Part shown: piece by piece, positions 31,019 to 40,175 of the stretch
Layout of the letters: each line of letters opens with the position of its first letter
How positions within the stretch are numbered: the first letter of the stretch is position 1
NCBI RefSeq assembly: GCF_014201735.1
Contig: NZ_JACHFE010000010.1
Span: forward strand, 1-64,000
DNA length: 64,000 bases
Reading direction: 5' to 3'
From: Marinobacter oulmenensis
GTDB lineage: Bacteria; Pseudomonadota; Gammaproteobacteria; Pseudomonadales; Oleiphilaceae
The notes under the pieces: generated by a model
Database searches by the model: none
The model's input: the letters and a program-made list of their open reading frames with translations, nothing else
Told to the model about the DNA's origin: nothing
Position numbers and translations under genes: made by a program

Positions 31019-32176
31019 ATGTTTGAACTAGTTGATAATGTTCAGCAAAACGCAGTTATAAAAGTCGTCGGTGTTGGCGGTGGCGGTGGTAACGCCGTAC
31101 GCCACATGCTCAACAGCGACGTGGAAGGCGTGGAGTTTATCTGCGCCAATACCGATGCCCAGGCACTTACTGACCTGGACGCTCGTCAGGTTATCCAGCT
31201 TGGCGGTGCGATCACCAAGGGGCTGGGCGCAGGTGCCAATCCTGAGATCGGGCGCCAGTCCGCTCTGGAAGACCGGGACCGTATTGCCGAGGCCCTGAGC
31301 GGTTCCGACATGGTCTTCATCACCGCCGGCATGGGCGGCGGTACCGGCACCGGCGCTGCGCCTATCGTGGCTGAAGTGGCGCGCGAACTGGGCATCCTGA
31401 CCGTAGCGGTCGTCACCAAGCCGTTCCAGTTTGAAGGTGGCAAGCGCATGAGCGTTGCCGAAGCCGGTCTCCAGGAACTCGAAGAGAATGTCGACTCCCT
31501 GATCACCATCCCGAACGAAAAACTGCTGGCGGTGATGGGCAAGAAAACCAGCCTGCTGGATGCCTTTGCCTCTGCCAACGATGTTCTGCTGGGCGCGGTT
31601 CAGGGTATTGCTGACCTGATTACCCGCAACGGCATGATCAACGTCGACTTTGCGGATGTGAAAACCGTAATGTCCGAGATGGGCATGGCGATGATGGGTA
31701 CCGCCCGCGCCACTGGCGAGAACCGGGCTCAGGAAGCCGCCGAGGCCGCCATTCGCAGCCCGCTGCTCGAGGACATCAACCTGCAGGGCGCCAAGGGCAT
31801 CCTGGTCAACATCACTGCGGGTATGGATCTCAACCTGGGCGAATTCTCCGAGGTTGGCGATATTGTGCGCGAGTTTGCCTCCGAGTCCGCGACAGTGGTT
31901 GTAGGTACCGTGATCGATCCGGAAATGACCGACGAGCTGAAAGTGACCGTTGTGGCCACTGGCCTCGGCGGCGATCGGGAAAAGCCCACCAAGGTAGTGG
32001 ACAACACCCGGACACTCGACGGCACCACCGACTACAACCAGCTTGACCGTCCGGCGGTACTGCGCAGGCGCGCCGTGTCCCAGGGCAATGTCGCGCTGGA
32101 CCAGAGCAAGGAAAAAGAAGAGCAGGGCGTGGACTATCTCGATATTCCCGCATTCCTGCGTCGTCAGGCAGACTGA
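31019..32176 (+). CDS. ftsZ: Cell division protein FtsZ
   Basis: 385-residue tubulin-like GTPase (E. coli 383) forming the Z ring. The tubulin signature GGGTGTG is at 106-112 and the T7-loop region NVDFADVKTVM is present. A variable linker ends in the conserved C-terminal peptide DIPAFLRRQ that binds FtsA, ZipA and MinC. The ATG at 31019 follows AAGGAG at good spacing; an in-frame start at 30980 is rejected. The 101-base gap after ftsA contains two CTGTACA copies (30933, 30969) of unknown meaning. Confidence 0.98.
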   Translation: MFELVDNVQQNAVIKVVGVGGGGGNAVRHMLNSDVEGVEFICANTDAQALTDLDARQVIQLGGAITKGLGAGANPEIGRQSALEDRDRIAEALSGSDMVFITAGMGGGTGTGAAPIVAEVARELGILTVAVVTKPFQFEGGKRMSVAEAGLQELEENVDSLITIPNEKLLAVMGKKTSLLDAFASANDVLLGAVQGIADLITRNGMINVDFADVKTVMSEMGMAMMGTARATGENRAQEAAEAAIRSPLLEDINLQGAKGILVNITAGMDLNLGEFSEVGDIVREFASESATVVVGTVIDPEMTDELKVTVVATGLGGDREKPTKVVDNTRTLDGTTDYNQLDRPAVLRRRAVSQGNVALDQSKEKEEQGVDYLDIPAFLRRQAD

Positions 32177-32289
32177 TAAACTTTCGTCTTATTGCTCGAA
32201 TTGAGATAAGGCGGACTGACCATAACCGATGACTATGTCACGTATTTAATGAAAGTCATTCTGGTTAAATGGTACTCAGTCTGGAATTC

Positions 32290-32298
32290 TGATATTCT
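32290..32298 (+). promoter_or_regulatory. Candidate extended -10 promoter of lpxC
   Basis: TGATATTCT is an extended -10 element placed in the left arm of the hairpin at 32291-32326. A start near 32305 would yield a 50-base leader. No good -35 is visible. Confidence 0.4.
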
Positions 32299-32334
32299 CG
32301 CCGGCAAGATTTTTGTCGAGAATATCGCTTTTTT
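32291..32334 (+). terminator. Terminator-like hairpin between ftsZ and lpxC
   Basis: GATATTCTCG (32291-32300) and CGAGAATATC (32317-32326) are perfectly complementary; GC and then T6 follow. Read-through from ftsZ could form it, but a transcript starting at the overlapping promoter would lack the left arm. It lies only 20 bases before the lpxC ATG, so it could also act as an attenuator. Confidence 0.6.
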
Positions 32335-32353
32335 GTGACGGAATGATGAACCG

Positions 32354-33271
32354 ATGATCAAGCAACGGACACTCAAAAACACCATTCGTGCGACTGGTGT
32401 TGGCCTGCACTCCGGGGAGAAGGTGTACCTCACCCTGAAGCCGGCTCCTGTCGACTCGGGGATCATTTTCCGCAGGGCGGACCTGGATCCGGTCGTTGAA
32501 ATCCGGGCCTGCGCGGAGAATGTTGGCGAGACCATGCTGTCCACGACGCTGGTAAAAGACGGTGTCCGTGTGGCAACGGTAGAGCACCTGCTCTCTGCCA
32601 TGGCGGGTCTCGGTATCGATAACTGCTATGTGGAACTGAGCGCGGCGGAAGTGCCCATCATGGATGGTTCTGCCGGTCCGTTCGTGTTCCTGCTGCAGTC
32701 GGCTGGTATTGCCGAGCAGGAAGCGGCCAAGCGCTTTATCCGCATCAAGCGGGAAGTGACCATCGAGGAAGACGACAAGAAAGCCACCTTCCTGCCGTTT
32801 GAAGGCTTCAAGGTGAGCTTTGGTATCGACTTCGATCACCCGGTCTTCAAGGGTCGGGCCCAGACAGCGACCGTGGATTTCTCCAGCACCTCCTTCGTCA
32901 AGGAAGTGTCGCGCGCACGGACCTTCGGTTTCATGCGTGACATCGAGAAACTGCGGTCGATGAACCTGGCGCTGGGTGGCAGTGTCGACAACGCCGTTGT
33001 TGTTGACGACTACAAGATCCTGAACGAAGACGGCCTGCGCTACGACGACGAGTTCGTCAAGCACAAGGTCCTGGACGCCATCGGTGATCTGTACCTGCTT
33101 GGTAACAGCCTGATTGGTGAGTTCCGCGGTGTGAAATCCGGTCACGACCTGAACAACAAGCTGCTGCGCAAGCTTCGGGCGGAAGAGGATGCGTGGGAAG
33201 TGGTCACCTTCGATGACGAAGCCACGGCCCCGATTTCCTATATGAAACCCGTGCTGGCGGCTCAGGCCTGA
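32354..33271 (+). CDS. lpxC: UDP-3-O-acyl-N-acetylglucosamine deacetylase
   Basis: 305 residues, the same length as E. coli LpxC. Committed step of lipid A synthesis: zinc-dependent deacetylation of UDP-3-O-acyl-GlcNAc. The zinc ligands lie in TVEHLLSAM (His) and in [15 protein letters not shown] (His and Asp). In E. coli FtsH degrades LpxC through its C-terminal tail; the tail here ends KPVLAAQA, also apolar. It ends the dcw cluster in the usual place. Confidence 0.97.
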   Translation: MIKQRTLKNTIRATGVGLHSGEKVYLTLKPAPVDSGIIFRRADLDPVVEIRACAENVGETMLSTTLVKDGVRVATVEHLLSAMAGLGIDNCYVELSAAEVPIMDGSAGPFVFLLQSAGIAEQEAAKRFIRIKREVTIEEDDKKATFLPFEGFKVSFGIDFDHPVFKGRAQTATVDFSSTSFVKEVSRARTFGFMRDIEKLRSMNLALGGSVDNAVVVDDYKILNEDGLRYDDEFVKHKVLDAIGDLYLLGNSLIGEFRGVKSGHDLNNKLLRKLRAEEDAWEVVTFDDEATAPISYMKPVLAAQA

Positions 33272-33282
33272 GGCAGGACGCC

Positions 33283-33735
33283 TCAGTCCCGGACGTGGCT
33301 TGCGAGTTTTTCGAGAACCTCGCGTAGAGCTTTATCCTTCGTGTGCCCGGCTTCCTCTTTGAGGAGCCGGGCATTTTCGTTACTGAGCGGTGCCTTTTCC
33401 GGCTTTCGGGTGTGTCGGAAGCGCGGCGGGCTCACTTTGATGCGGACCTTCCAGGCATACTGGAAAGGTTCATGCTGCCTCAGCGCCGCCATGATTTCGT
33501 GCTGGCGGAAACGCAGTTGCGTCGCCTTGCCGGCATTGTCGGTGGAGAGCACCAGTTCCCCTTCCCGATAACTGACAAAACGTGTGCCCGGGGCCAGTCC
33601 GTCCGGAATGGCCGACATCACCAACTGTTCTGCCCGGCTGTGCAGTTCCGCACGTTCAATCAGGCCCTGCAGGCGGGCGCCGGTACCGCCACCACCGGAA
33701 CCGAAAACCTTTCTGTGATCGCTGTTGTCGTTCAT
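33283..33735 (-). CDS. dciA: DciA-like DUF721 protein (replicative helicase loader)
   Basis: 150 residues. A Gly-rich start, then a DUF721 core (LVMSAIPDGLAPGTRFVSYR...LVLSTDNAGKATQLRFRQHEI) of the KH-like fold, and a basic, probably disordered C-terminus. DciA is the ancestral loader/partner of the DnaB helicase in bacteria that lack DnaC. It is transcribed against lpxC and secA; in Pseudomonas a DUF721 gene occupies the same place, followed by an M23 peptidase that is missing here. The stop lies 12 bases from the lpxC stop. Confidence 0.82.
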   Translation of the reverse strand: MNDNSDHRKVFGSGGGGTGARLQGLIERAELHSRAEQLVMSAIPDGLAPGTRFVSYREGELVLSTDNAGKATQLRFRQHEIMAALRQHEPFQYAWKVRIKVSPPRFRHTRKPEKAPLSNENARLLKEEAGHTKDKALREVLEKLASHVRD

Positions 33736-33839
33736 TACCTGTCAGTTCTTCGTGCACCCAGAGAGTCCGGGTCAGGGTTTGCCTGCCCGGGAAATGACAT
33801 CAGCATAACAGAAGCCTGTCTCTGCGGGCCTCTACCTTT

Positions 33840-33867
33840 TGTCCTGTCGTTAAATAAGGTTAGAATG
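33840..33867 (+). promoter_or_regulatory. Sigma70 promoter of secA
   Basis: TTGTCC (33840-33845) and TAGAAT (33862-33867) with a 16-base spacer. No secM-like arrest gene precedes secA, so the E. coli style of secretion-responsive control is not expected. Confidence 0.5.
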
Positions 33868-33904
33868 CCTGCTTCACTCCGTTTAACTTAAGAAGCAGTG
33901 GTCT

Positions 33905-36661
33905 ATGTTCACAAAGCTTGCAACGAAGATGTTCGGCAGTAAGAATGCCAGGGAAATCAAGAGGATGCGCAAGGTTGTTGCGCGCATCAATGACCTTGAG
34001 GAACAGTTTGGCGCATTGTCGGATACCGAGTTGCAAGGCAAGACGGCGGAATTCCGCCGTCGCCTGGACGATGGCGAGAGCCTGGATGCGGTGATGCCGG
34101 AGGCTTTTGCCACCGTTCGCGAGGCCAGTCGCCGGGTGATGGGCATGCGCCACTTCGACGTACAGTTGATTGGTGGTATCACGCTGCACGAGGGCCGGAT
34201 CTCCGAGATGAAGACCGGGGAAGGCAAGACCCTGGTAGCGACCGCGCCGGTCTACCTCAATGCCCTGTCGGGTAAGGGCGTGCACGTTGTGACAGTGAAC
34301 GATTACCTGGCCCGCCGGGATGCTGAATGGATGGGCCGTCTTTACCGCTTCCTGGGTCTCCAGGTAGGCGTCGTGGTTGCCGGTCAGTCAGCCGAAGAGA
34401 AAAAGGCCGCCTACCAGGCCGACATCACCTACGGCACCAACAACGAATTCGGTTTCGATTATCTGCGCGACAACATGGCGTTCAGCATTGAGGAGAAAGC
34501 CCAGCGTCCCCTCAACTTCGCCATTGTCGACGAAGTGGATTCCATCCTTATTGATGAGGCCCGCACGCCGTTGATCATCTCCGGCGCGGCGGAGGACTCC
34601 TCCAGGATGTATCAGGAGATCAACGCCCTGATTCCAAGCCTGGAAAAAGGCGAGGTTGATGAAGAAGGTGGCGAGCCCACCGGCGATTTCACCATCGATG
34701 AGAAATCGCGTCAGGTGGAGCTGACCGAAGCCGGCCACGAAAAAGTCGAAGAACTGCTGCTCAGCCGCGGCCTGCTGAAAGAGGGCGAGAGCCTGTATTC
34801 GGCCGCCAACCTGAGCCTGTTGCATCACGTTCATTCCGGCCTGCGTGCCCATCATCTGTTCCAGCCGGACGTAGATTACATCGTCCAGAACGGTCAGGTG
34901 GTGATCGTGGACGAGCACACCGGCCGGACCATGCCGGGCCGTCGCTGGAGTGAGGGTCTGCACCAGGCCATAGAGGCGAAAGAAGGGCTCAAGATTCAGG
35001 CCGAAAGCCAGACGCTGGCGTCCACCACCTTCCAGAACTACTTCCGCCTGTATGACAAGCTGGCGGGTATGACGGGTACCGCCGATACCGAAGCGTTCGA
35101 GTTCCGCCAGATCTATGGCCTGGACGTGGTGGTCATTCCGCCTAACAAGCCGATCCAGCGGATTGACTACAACGACCTGGTGTACCTGACCCAGGAGGAA
35201 AAATTTCACGCCATCATCGATGAGATCAAGGATGTCACCGCCGATGGTCGGCCGGTGCTGGTGGGTACGGCATCCGTTGAAGCCTCGGAACTGCTGTCGA
35301 TGCTGCTGAAAAAAACCGGCATCGAGCACAAGATCCTGAACGCCAAGCAGCACGATTCCGAAGCCCTGATCATTGCCCAGGCCGGTCGGCCCGGCGCGGT
35401 GACCATCGCCACCAACATGGCGGGCCGTGGTACCGATATCGTGCTGGGGGGTAACTGGGAATTCGAGGTTGCCGCACTGGAAAACCCGACCGAGGAAGAC
35501 ATCGCTCGGGTCAAGGCCGAGTGGAGCGAACGGCACAACCAGGTGCTGGAGGCCGGCGGCCTGCACATTGTGGGTACCGAGCGCCATGAGTCCCGTCGTA
35601 TCGACAACCAGCTGCGTGGCCGTGCCGGTCGTCAGGGTGACCCCGGTTCCTCCCGCTTCTTCCTGTCACTGGAAGACAACCTGATGCGGATCTTCGCGCC
35701 AGAGCGTGTGAAGAACCTCATGCAGGCCATGGGCATGAAGAAAGGCGAGGCCATCGAGCACCGGATGGTCACCAACGCCATCGAGAAGTCCCAGCGCAAG
35801 GTTGAAGGCCGTAACTTCGACATGCGTAAGACCCTGCTCGAATATGACGATGTCGCCAACGACCAGCGCACGGTGATCTACGACCAGCGTAACGAGGTCA
35901 TGGCATCGGAGGACATCTCCGAAATGGTCGATACCATCCGTGCCGATGTGGTCGATTCCGTGGTCAGCGATTTCATCCCGCCGCAAAGCATGCCCGAGCA
36001 GTGGGACGTGGCCGGACTGGAATCCCACCTTCAGTCCGAGATGGCCATCGAGCTGCCGGTCCAGCAGTGGCTGGATGAGGACAATAAGCTTTACGAAGAG
36101 AAGCTGCGCGAGAAAATTCTGGACGCCATCGTGGCCGAGTACCGTTCGAAGGAAGAAATTGCCGGTGCCGAAGCCATGCGCAAGTTCGAGAAGCAGGCCT
36201 TCCTGCAGGTTCTGGATACCCTGTGGAAGGAACATCTCTCGAACATGGATCATCTGCGCCGGGGCATCCACCTGCGTGGGTATGCACAGAAAAACCCGAA
36301 GCAGGAGTACAAGCGCGAGGCGTTCAACCTGTTCGAGGACATGCTCGATACCATGAAGCGCGACATCACCCGGATTCTCTGCCATGTCCGGGTACAGAGC
36401 CGCGAGGAAATGGAGGAAATCGAGCGTCGTCGTCGCGAGGAGCTCGCCCGGGAAATGGCCAGAGCCAAGCTGCAGCATGAACAGACCAGCGCTGCCGCCA
36501 GAGAGCAGGCGGACGAGGACGATGAGCAGGGCAATGCCCAGGCCGGTTCTTCTGCCACGCCGGAGACCTTCGTCCGTCAGGAGCGTAAGGTTGGCCGCAA
36601 TGAGCCCTGCCCCTGTGGCTCCGGCAAGAAATACAAACAGTGTTGTGGCAAGGTGAGTTAA
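33905..36661 (+). CDS. secA: Protein translocase motor SecA
   Basis: 918 residues (E. coli 901). DEAD-like ATPase that drives preproteins through SecYEG. Walker A MKTGEGKT at 102-109 and Walker B around [13 protein letters not shown]; the second nucleotide domain has [14 protein letters not shown] and [10 protein letters not shown]. The C-terminus has an acidic linker and the zinc-binding, SecB-contacting motif [15 protein letters not shown] terminator follows 26 bases after the stop. Confidence 0.98.
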   Translation: MFTKLATKMFGSKNAREIKRMRKVVARINDLEEQFGALSDTELQGKTAEFRRRLDDGESLDAVMPEAFATVREASRRVMGMRHFDVQLIGGITLHEGRISEMKTGEGKTLVATAPVYLNALSGKGVHVVTVNDYLARRDAEWMGRLYRFLGLQVGVVVAGQSAEEKKAAYQADITYGTNNEFGFDYLRDNMAFSIEEKAQRPLNFAIVDEVDSILIDEARTPLIISGAAEDSSRMYQEINALIPSLEKGEVDEEGGEPTGDFTIDEKSRQVELTEAGHEKVEELLLSRGLLKEGESLYSAANLSLLHHVHSGLRAHHLFQPDVDYIVQNGQVVIVDEHTGRTMPGRRWSEGLHQAIEAKEGLKIQAESQTLASTTFQNYFRLYDKLAGMTGTADTEAFEFRQIYGLDVVVIPPNKPIQRIDYNDLVYLTQEEKFHAIIDEIKDVTADGRPVLVGTASVEASELLSMLLKKTGIEHKILNAKQHDSEALIIAQAGRPGAVTIATNMAGRGTDIVLGGNWEFEVAALENPTEEDIARVKAEWSERHNQVLEAGGLHIVGTERHESRRIDNQLRGRAGRQGDPGSSRFFLSLEDNLMRIFAPERVKNLMQAMGMKKGEAIEHRMVTNAIEKSQRKVEGRNFDMRKTLLEYDDVANDQRTVIYDQRNEVMASEDISEMVDTIRADVVDSVVSDFIPPQSMPEQWDVAGLESHLQSEMAIELPVQQWLDEDNKLYEEKLREKILDAIVAEYRSKEEIAGAEAMRKFEKQAFLQVLDTLWKEHLSNMDHLRRGIHLRGYAQKNPKQEYKREAFNLFEDMLDTMKRDITRILCHVRVQSREEMEEIERRRREELAREMARAKLQHEQTSAAAREQADEDDEQGNAQAGSSATPETFVRQERKVGRNEPCPCGSGKKYKQCCGKVS

Positions 36662-36686
36662 ACCCGGTCACCACGAGCTATACAGG

Positions 36687-36727
36687 AACCCGCAGACTGC
36701 CCCGGAGTGGCGGTCCTGCGGGTTTTG
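36687..36727 (+). terminator. Terminator-like hairpin after secA
   Basis: AACCCGCAG (36687-36695) pairs with CTGCGGGTT (36716-36724), with further pairing inside the loop, followed by TTG. The T tract is short. Confidence 0.65.
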
Positions 36728-36761
36728 TCGTTCCAGTTCTGGAGAATGTGAGGAGGCAGTC

Positions 36762-37979
36762 ATGGCGGTAGGTCCCGGAACCTTACCCGAATTTTTCCCG
36801 GTCAGTGGTGTCAGCCTTGGCATTGCAAGTGCCGGTATCAAAAAACCGGGCCGCAAGGATCTGGTGGTGTTTGAGCTGGCGCCGGGCACCCGTGTGGCCG
36901 GTATTTTTACCCGTAACCAGTTCTGTGCCGCACCGGTGGTTGTCAGCCGTCGCCATCTGGCCTCCGAAGCACCGCGCTACCTGCTGATCAATACCGGTAA
37001 TGCCAACGCAGGCACCGGTGAGCAGGGCATGGCCGATGCCCTGCAGTGCTGTGAGTCCCTGGCCGGACAGGCGAAGGTGGCGACCGAATCAGTCCTGCCG
37101 TTCTCCACCGGCGTCATCGGTGAGCCCCTGCCGGTTGATCGAATTGTCAAAGCGCTCCCCGACGCGCTGGCCGATACCCGTGAGGACCGCTGGGCGGAGG
37201 CCGCAAGCGGCATCATGACCACCGATACCCGGCCCAAGGGCGCCACCCGCCGGGTGGACCTCGGCGGTCATCAGGTGACCATTTCCGGGATAAGTAAAGG
37301 CGCGGGCATGATTCGGCCGAACATGGCGACCATGCTCGGCTTTATTGCCACTGACGCTCTGATTGCTCCGGACGCTCTGCAGCGCCTGTCTTCGGAACTG
37401 GGGGAAAGCTCCTTCAATCGCATCACCATTGATGGCGACACCTCCACCAATGACGCCTGCATGCTGATGGCCTCGGGCCAGTATGGCGGCCCGGAAATCA
37501 CCGCAGACAGCCCGTTGATGCCGGCGCTTCGCGCGGCGCTGAAAGAGGTCTACCTGGAACTGGCTCATGCCATTGTTCGTGACGGTGAGGGTGCCACCAA
37601 GTTTGTCACCATCGACGTCCATGGTGCCGCCAGTCAGTCGGAAGCCCTGGATGTTGCCTACACGGTCGCGCACTCGCCGCTGGTCAAGACGGCGCTCTAC
37701 GCCTCCGACCCCAACTGGGGGCGTATTCTGGCAGCTGTGGGCCGGGCCGGTGTCGAGGGGCTGGACCTGAACGCGGTGACCATCCACCTGGGCGATGTCT
37801 GTCTTGTTCGTGAAGGAGGCCGTGCCGATGACTACACCGAAGCTCGTGGGCAGGCGGTGATGGACCGTGAAGAGATCACCATTGCCATTGATCTTCACCG
37901 GGGCGATGTCCATGAAACGGTCTGGACCTGCGATTTCTCCCACGATTATGTGACCATCAATGCCGAATACCGCACCTGA
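36762..37979 (+). CDS. argJ: Bifunctional glutamate N-acetyltransferase/amino-acid acetyltransferase
   Basis: 405-residue ArgJ of arginine synthesis; recycles the acetyl group from N-acetylornithine to glutamate. The precursor self-cleaves before the nucleophilic threonine, T190 in ATMLGF, giving alpha and beta chains. The oxyanion region TGNANAGTG is seen. The ATG at 36762 has AGGAGG six bases upstream. Its end overlaps the Nudix fusion gene by 20 bases. Confidence 0.96.
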   Translation: MAVGPGTLPEFFPVSGVSLGIASAGIKKPGRKDLVVFELAPGTRVAGIFTRNQFCAAPVVVSRRHLASEAPRYLLINTGNANAGTGEQGMADALQCCESLAGQAKVATESVLPFSTGVIGEPLPVDRIVKALPDALADTREDRWAEAASGIMTTDTRPKGATRRVDLGGHQVTISGISKGAGMIRPNMATMLGFIATDALIAPDALQRLSSELGESSFNRITIDGDTSTNDACMLMASGQYGGPEITADSPLMPALRAALKEVYLELAHAIVRDGEGATKFVTIDVHGAASQSEALDVAYTVAHSPLVKTALYASDPNWGRILAAVGRAGVEGLDLNAVTIHLGDVCLVREGGRADDYTEARGQAVMDREEITIAIDLHRGDVHETVWTCDFSHDYVTINAEYRT

Positions 37980-38949
37980 CAGCAAGGCCCCGGCCGCCGG
38001 GGCGCAACGAGTTGTCCATGTGGCTGTCGCGGTGATTGTCCGCGACGGCAGGGTGCTGATTGCCAGGCGGCCCGAGCACGTGCATCAGGGTGGACTGCTG
38101 GAATTCCCCGGGGGCAAGGTGGAACCCGGTGAAACGGTCCAGCAGGCTCTGGTTCGGGAGATTGCCGAGGAAACCGGCCTTCGGGTGCCAGAGTCCGGGC
38201 TGGAGCCGGTCATCGGCATCCGTCACGATTACGGTGACAAGCAGGTGTTTCTGGATGTCTGGCAGACTGCCACGGCCACCGGGGAGCCCTTTGGCCGGGA
38301 AGGGCAGCCAATTGAGTGGCTGGCACCGGAAGACCTGGCGGACGCGGACTTTCCTGCCGCCAACCGGCCCATCATCCGGGCTCTTCGACTGCCCAACCGG
38401 TTGGCGATCACCGGTGACATGGAACCGGTTGCTGAGGCCGTCGGACATCTGCAGCAGCGATTGGCACAGGGCGCGCCCGAACTGTTGATGCTACGTGCCC
38501 CCGGTCTGTCTCCTGAGGGTTACCAGGTGCTGGCGCAGCAGGTGTTGCCCCTGGCCTCCGAGCGCGGTAGCCGGTTGATACTTCATGGCCGGCCCGAATT
38601 GCTGGAAGCCCTGCCGGGAGCTGCCGGGGTGCATCTTCCCTGGGCCGTGGCCAGGGAGTTTGATGAACGTCCGGTACCTGAGCATTTCCTGCTGGGGGTG
38701 TCCTGTCACGATGCCGGGCAACTCGAACAGGCGCAAAAACTGTCAGCGGATTACGCGGTGCTCGGCCCTGTGTTGCCAACGCCAAGCCATCCGGATGAGC
38801 CGGGAATGGGCTGGCAGGTCTTCCAGCAGCTGGTCGCTGGTGCCACTGTGCCGGTCTTCGCGCTGGGTGGCATGACCGCGGACCAGGAACTGCAGGCCCG
38901 GCAAATGGGCGGGCAGGGGATCGCCGGTATCGGTTTCTGGTGGCGCTGA
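37960..38949 (+). CDS. Nudix (MutT-like) hydrolase fused to a ThiE/TenI-like domain
   Basis: 329 residues in two domains. Residues about 13-140 are a MutT-type hydrolase with a complete Nudix box (G52, E58, R66-E67, E70-E71, G73) that would clear 8-oxo-dGTP. Residues about 150-329 resemble thiamine phosphate synthase/TenI TIM barrels (LILHGRPELLEAL, GVHLPWA, GVSCHDAGQLEQA, DYAVLGPVLPTPSH, VFALGGMT). This fusion is known in other gammaproteobacteria, including Pseudomonas; the role of the second domain is not established. It begins inside argJ, suggesting coupling. The name mutT is often used for it. Confidence 0.88.
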   Translation: MPNTAPDSKAPAAGAQRVVHVAVAVIVRDGRVLIARRPEHVHQGGLLEFPGGKVEPGETVQQALVREIAEETGLRVPESGLEPVIGIRHDYGDKQVFLDVWQTATATGEPFGREGQPIEWLAPEDLADADFPAANRPIIRALRLPNRLAITGDMEPVAEAVGHLQQRLAQGAPELLMLRAPGLSPEGYQVLAQQVLPLASERGSRLILHGRPELLEALPGAAGVHLPWAVAREFDERPVPEHFLLGVSCHDAGQLEQAQKLSADYAVLGPVLPTPSHPDEPGMGWQVFQQLVAGATVPVFALGGMTADQELQARQMGGQGIAGIGFWWR

Positions 38950-38985
38950 CGCCTTCAGGCAAGTTTTGTTTATCGGGAGAGGCCA

Positions 38986-39468
38986 ATGAGTAAGCTGACG
39001 CATCTGGATGACCGGGGTGAAGCCCGGATGGTCGACGTGACCGACAAGGCCGTCACGGAAAGAGAAGCCAGGGCTCAGGCCGTGCTCCGGATGGAGCCGG
39101 AAACCCTGCGGATGATCATGGCGGGCGAACACCCGAAAGGGGATGTGCTGGCGACCGCGAGGATTGCCGGCATCATGGCGGCGAAGAAAACCTCCGAGCT
39201 GATTCCCCTGTGCCACGCCCTGAATCTCACGTCGGTCAAGGTCGACCTGGCACCTGGCGAGGACGGCCGATCGGTCAGGATTGTCGCCCGGTGCAAACTC
39301 TCCGGGCAGACCGGTGTGGAGATGGAAGCGCTGACGGCGGCCAGTATTGCGGGCCTGACCCTTTACGATATGTGCAAGGCGGTGGACCGTGGCATGGTGC
39401 TGGAGGCCGTCCAGCTGCTGGAGAAAACCGGCGGACGTTCCGGCCACTGGCGTGTACCCGAGGCCTGA
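38986..39468 (+). CDS. moaC: Cyclic pyranopterin monophosphate synthase MoaC
   Basis: 160 residues (E. coli 161). Second enzyme of molybdenum cofactor synthesis, converting the MoaA product to cyclic pyranopterin monophosphate. Conserved [15 protein letters not shown] and the [11 protein letters not shown] motif are complete. The ATG has GGGAGAGG upstream. No other moa gene is in the window and no molybdenum cofactor riboswitch is visible in the 36-base gap before it. Confidence 0.95.
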   Translation: MSKLTHLDDRGEARMVDVTDKAVTEREARAQAVLRMEPETLRMIMAGEHPKGDVLATARIAGIMAAKKTSELIPLCHALNLTSVKVDLAPGEDGRSVRIVARCKLSGQTGVEMEALTAASIAGLTLYDMCKAVDRGMVLEAVQLLEKTGGRSGHWRVPEA

Positions 39469-39478
39469 TGCAGAACAG

Positions 39479-39506
39479 CGGCGTAGGTGTTAACGGCGCT
39501 ACGCCG
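39479..39506 (+). other. 8-bp hairpin between moaC and ribA
   Basis: CGGCGTAG and CTACGCCG are perfectly complementary around a 12-base loop. No T tract follows, so it is a weak terminator candidate for moaC, or an operator just upstream of the ribA promoter. Confidence 0.4.
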
Positions 39507-39519
39507 TGCCGGCCCCCCG

Positions 39520-39528
39520 TGGTAGAAT
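39520..39528 (+). promoter_or_regulatory. Candidate extended -10 promoter of ribA
   Basis: TGGTAGAAT is an extended -10 element 36 bases before the ribA start. No clear -35. Confidence 0.42.
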
Positions 39529-39563
39529 GCCCGCCCACATTGTCAGAACCACGAGGATGTACA

Positions 39564-40175
39564 GTGGCTGTTCGTTACATTGAGACCTGCCGTTTGCCCA
39601 CCCCTTTCGGCGTTTTCGACATGCATGGCTTTGAAGAGCCCGACACCGGTAAAGAGCATGTGGCGTTGACCCTGGGGGATATCAGCGGCGATGAGCCTGT
39701 TCTGGCGCGAACCCACTCCGAGTGCCTGACCGGTGATGCCCTGTACAGCATGCGTTGTGACTGTGGTTATCAGTTGGAAGAGGCCCTGCGCAGCATCGCC
39801 CGTGAGGGCCGGGGCGTTCTCTTGTACCTGCGTCAGGAAGGCCGTGGTATCGGTTTGCTGAACAAGATCCGGGCCTACCGTCTGCAGGATGAGGGCGCGG
39901 ATACCGTTGAGGCCAATGTACAACTGGGCTTCGCGGCCGATATGCGGGACTACAGCATGTGCCGTGACATGCTGGGGCACCTGGGCATTTCAGGCCTGCG
40001 GCTGATGACCAACAATCCCCGCAAGGTGCGCGCGCTGGAGGAATACGGAATCCGTATTGCCGAGCGGGTGCCGCTGCATGTGGGGCGCAACCCCCACAAC
40101 GAACATTATCTGAATACCAAGCAGAGCAAGCTGGGCCACTGGCTGGAGACCCATCAGGACGACGATCCGGTCTGA
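39564..40175 (+). CDS. ribA: GTP cyclohydrolase II
   Basis: 203 residues (E. coli 196) from a GTG start with CGAGGA upstream. First step of riboflavin synthesis from GTP. Zinc cysteines are in [20 protein letters not shown], and the catalytic [13 protein letters not shown] is present. The reading frame is open far upstream into moaC (to 39210), but the family starts at MAVRYIET. The 3' end overlaps the convergent dxs gene by 22 bases. Confidence 0.96.
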   Translation: MAVRYIETCRLPTPFGVFDMHGFEEPDTGKEHVALTLGDISGDEPVLARTHSECLTGDALYSMRCDCGYQLEEALRSIAREGRGVLLYLRQEGRGIGLLNKIRAYRLQDEGADTVEANVQLGFAADMRDYSMCRDMLGHLGISGLRLMTNNPRKVRALEEYGIRIAERVPLHVGRNPHNEHYLNTKQSKLGHWLETHQDDDPV

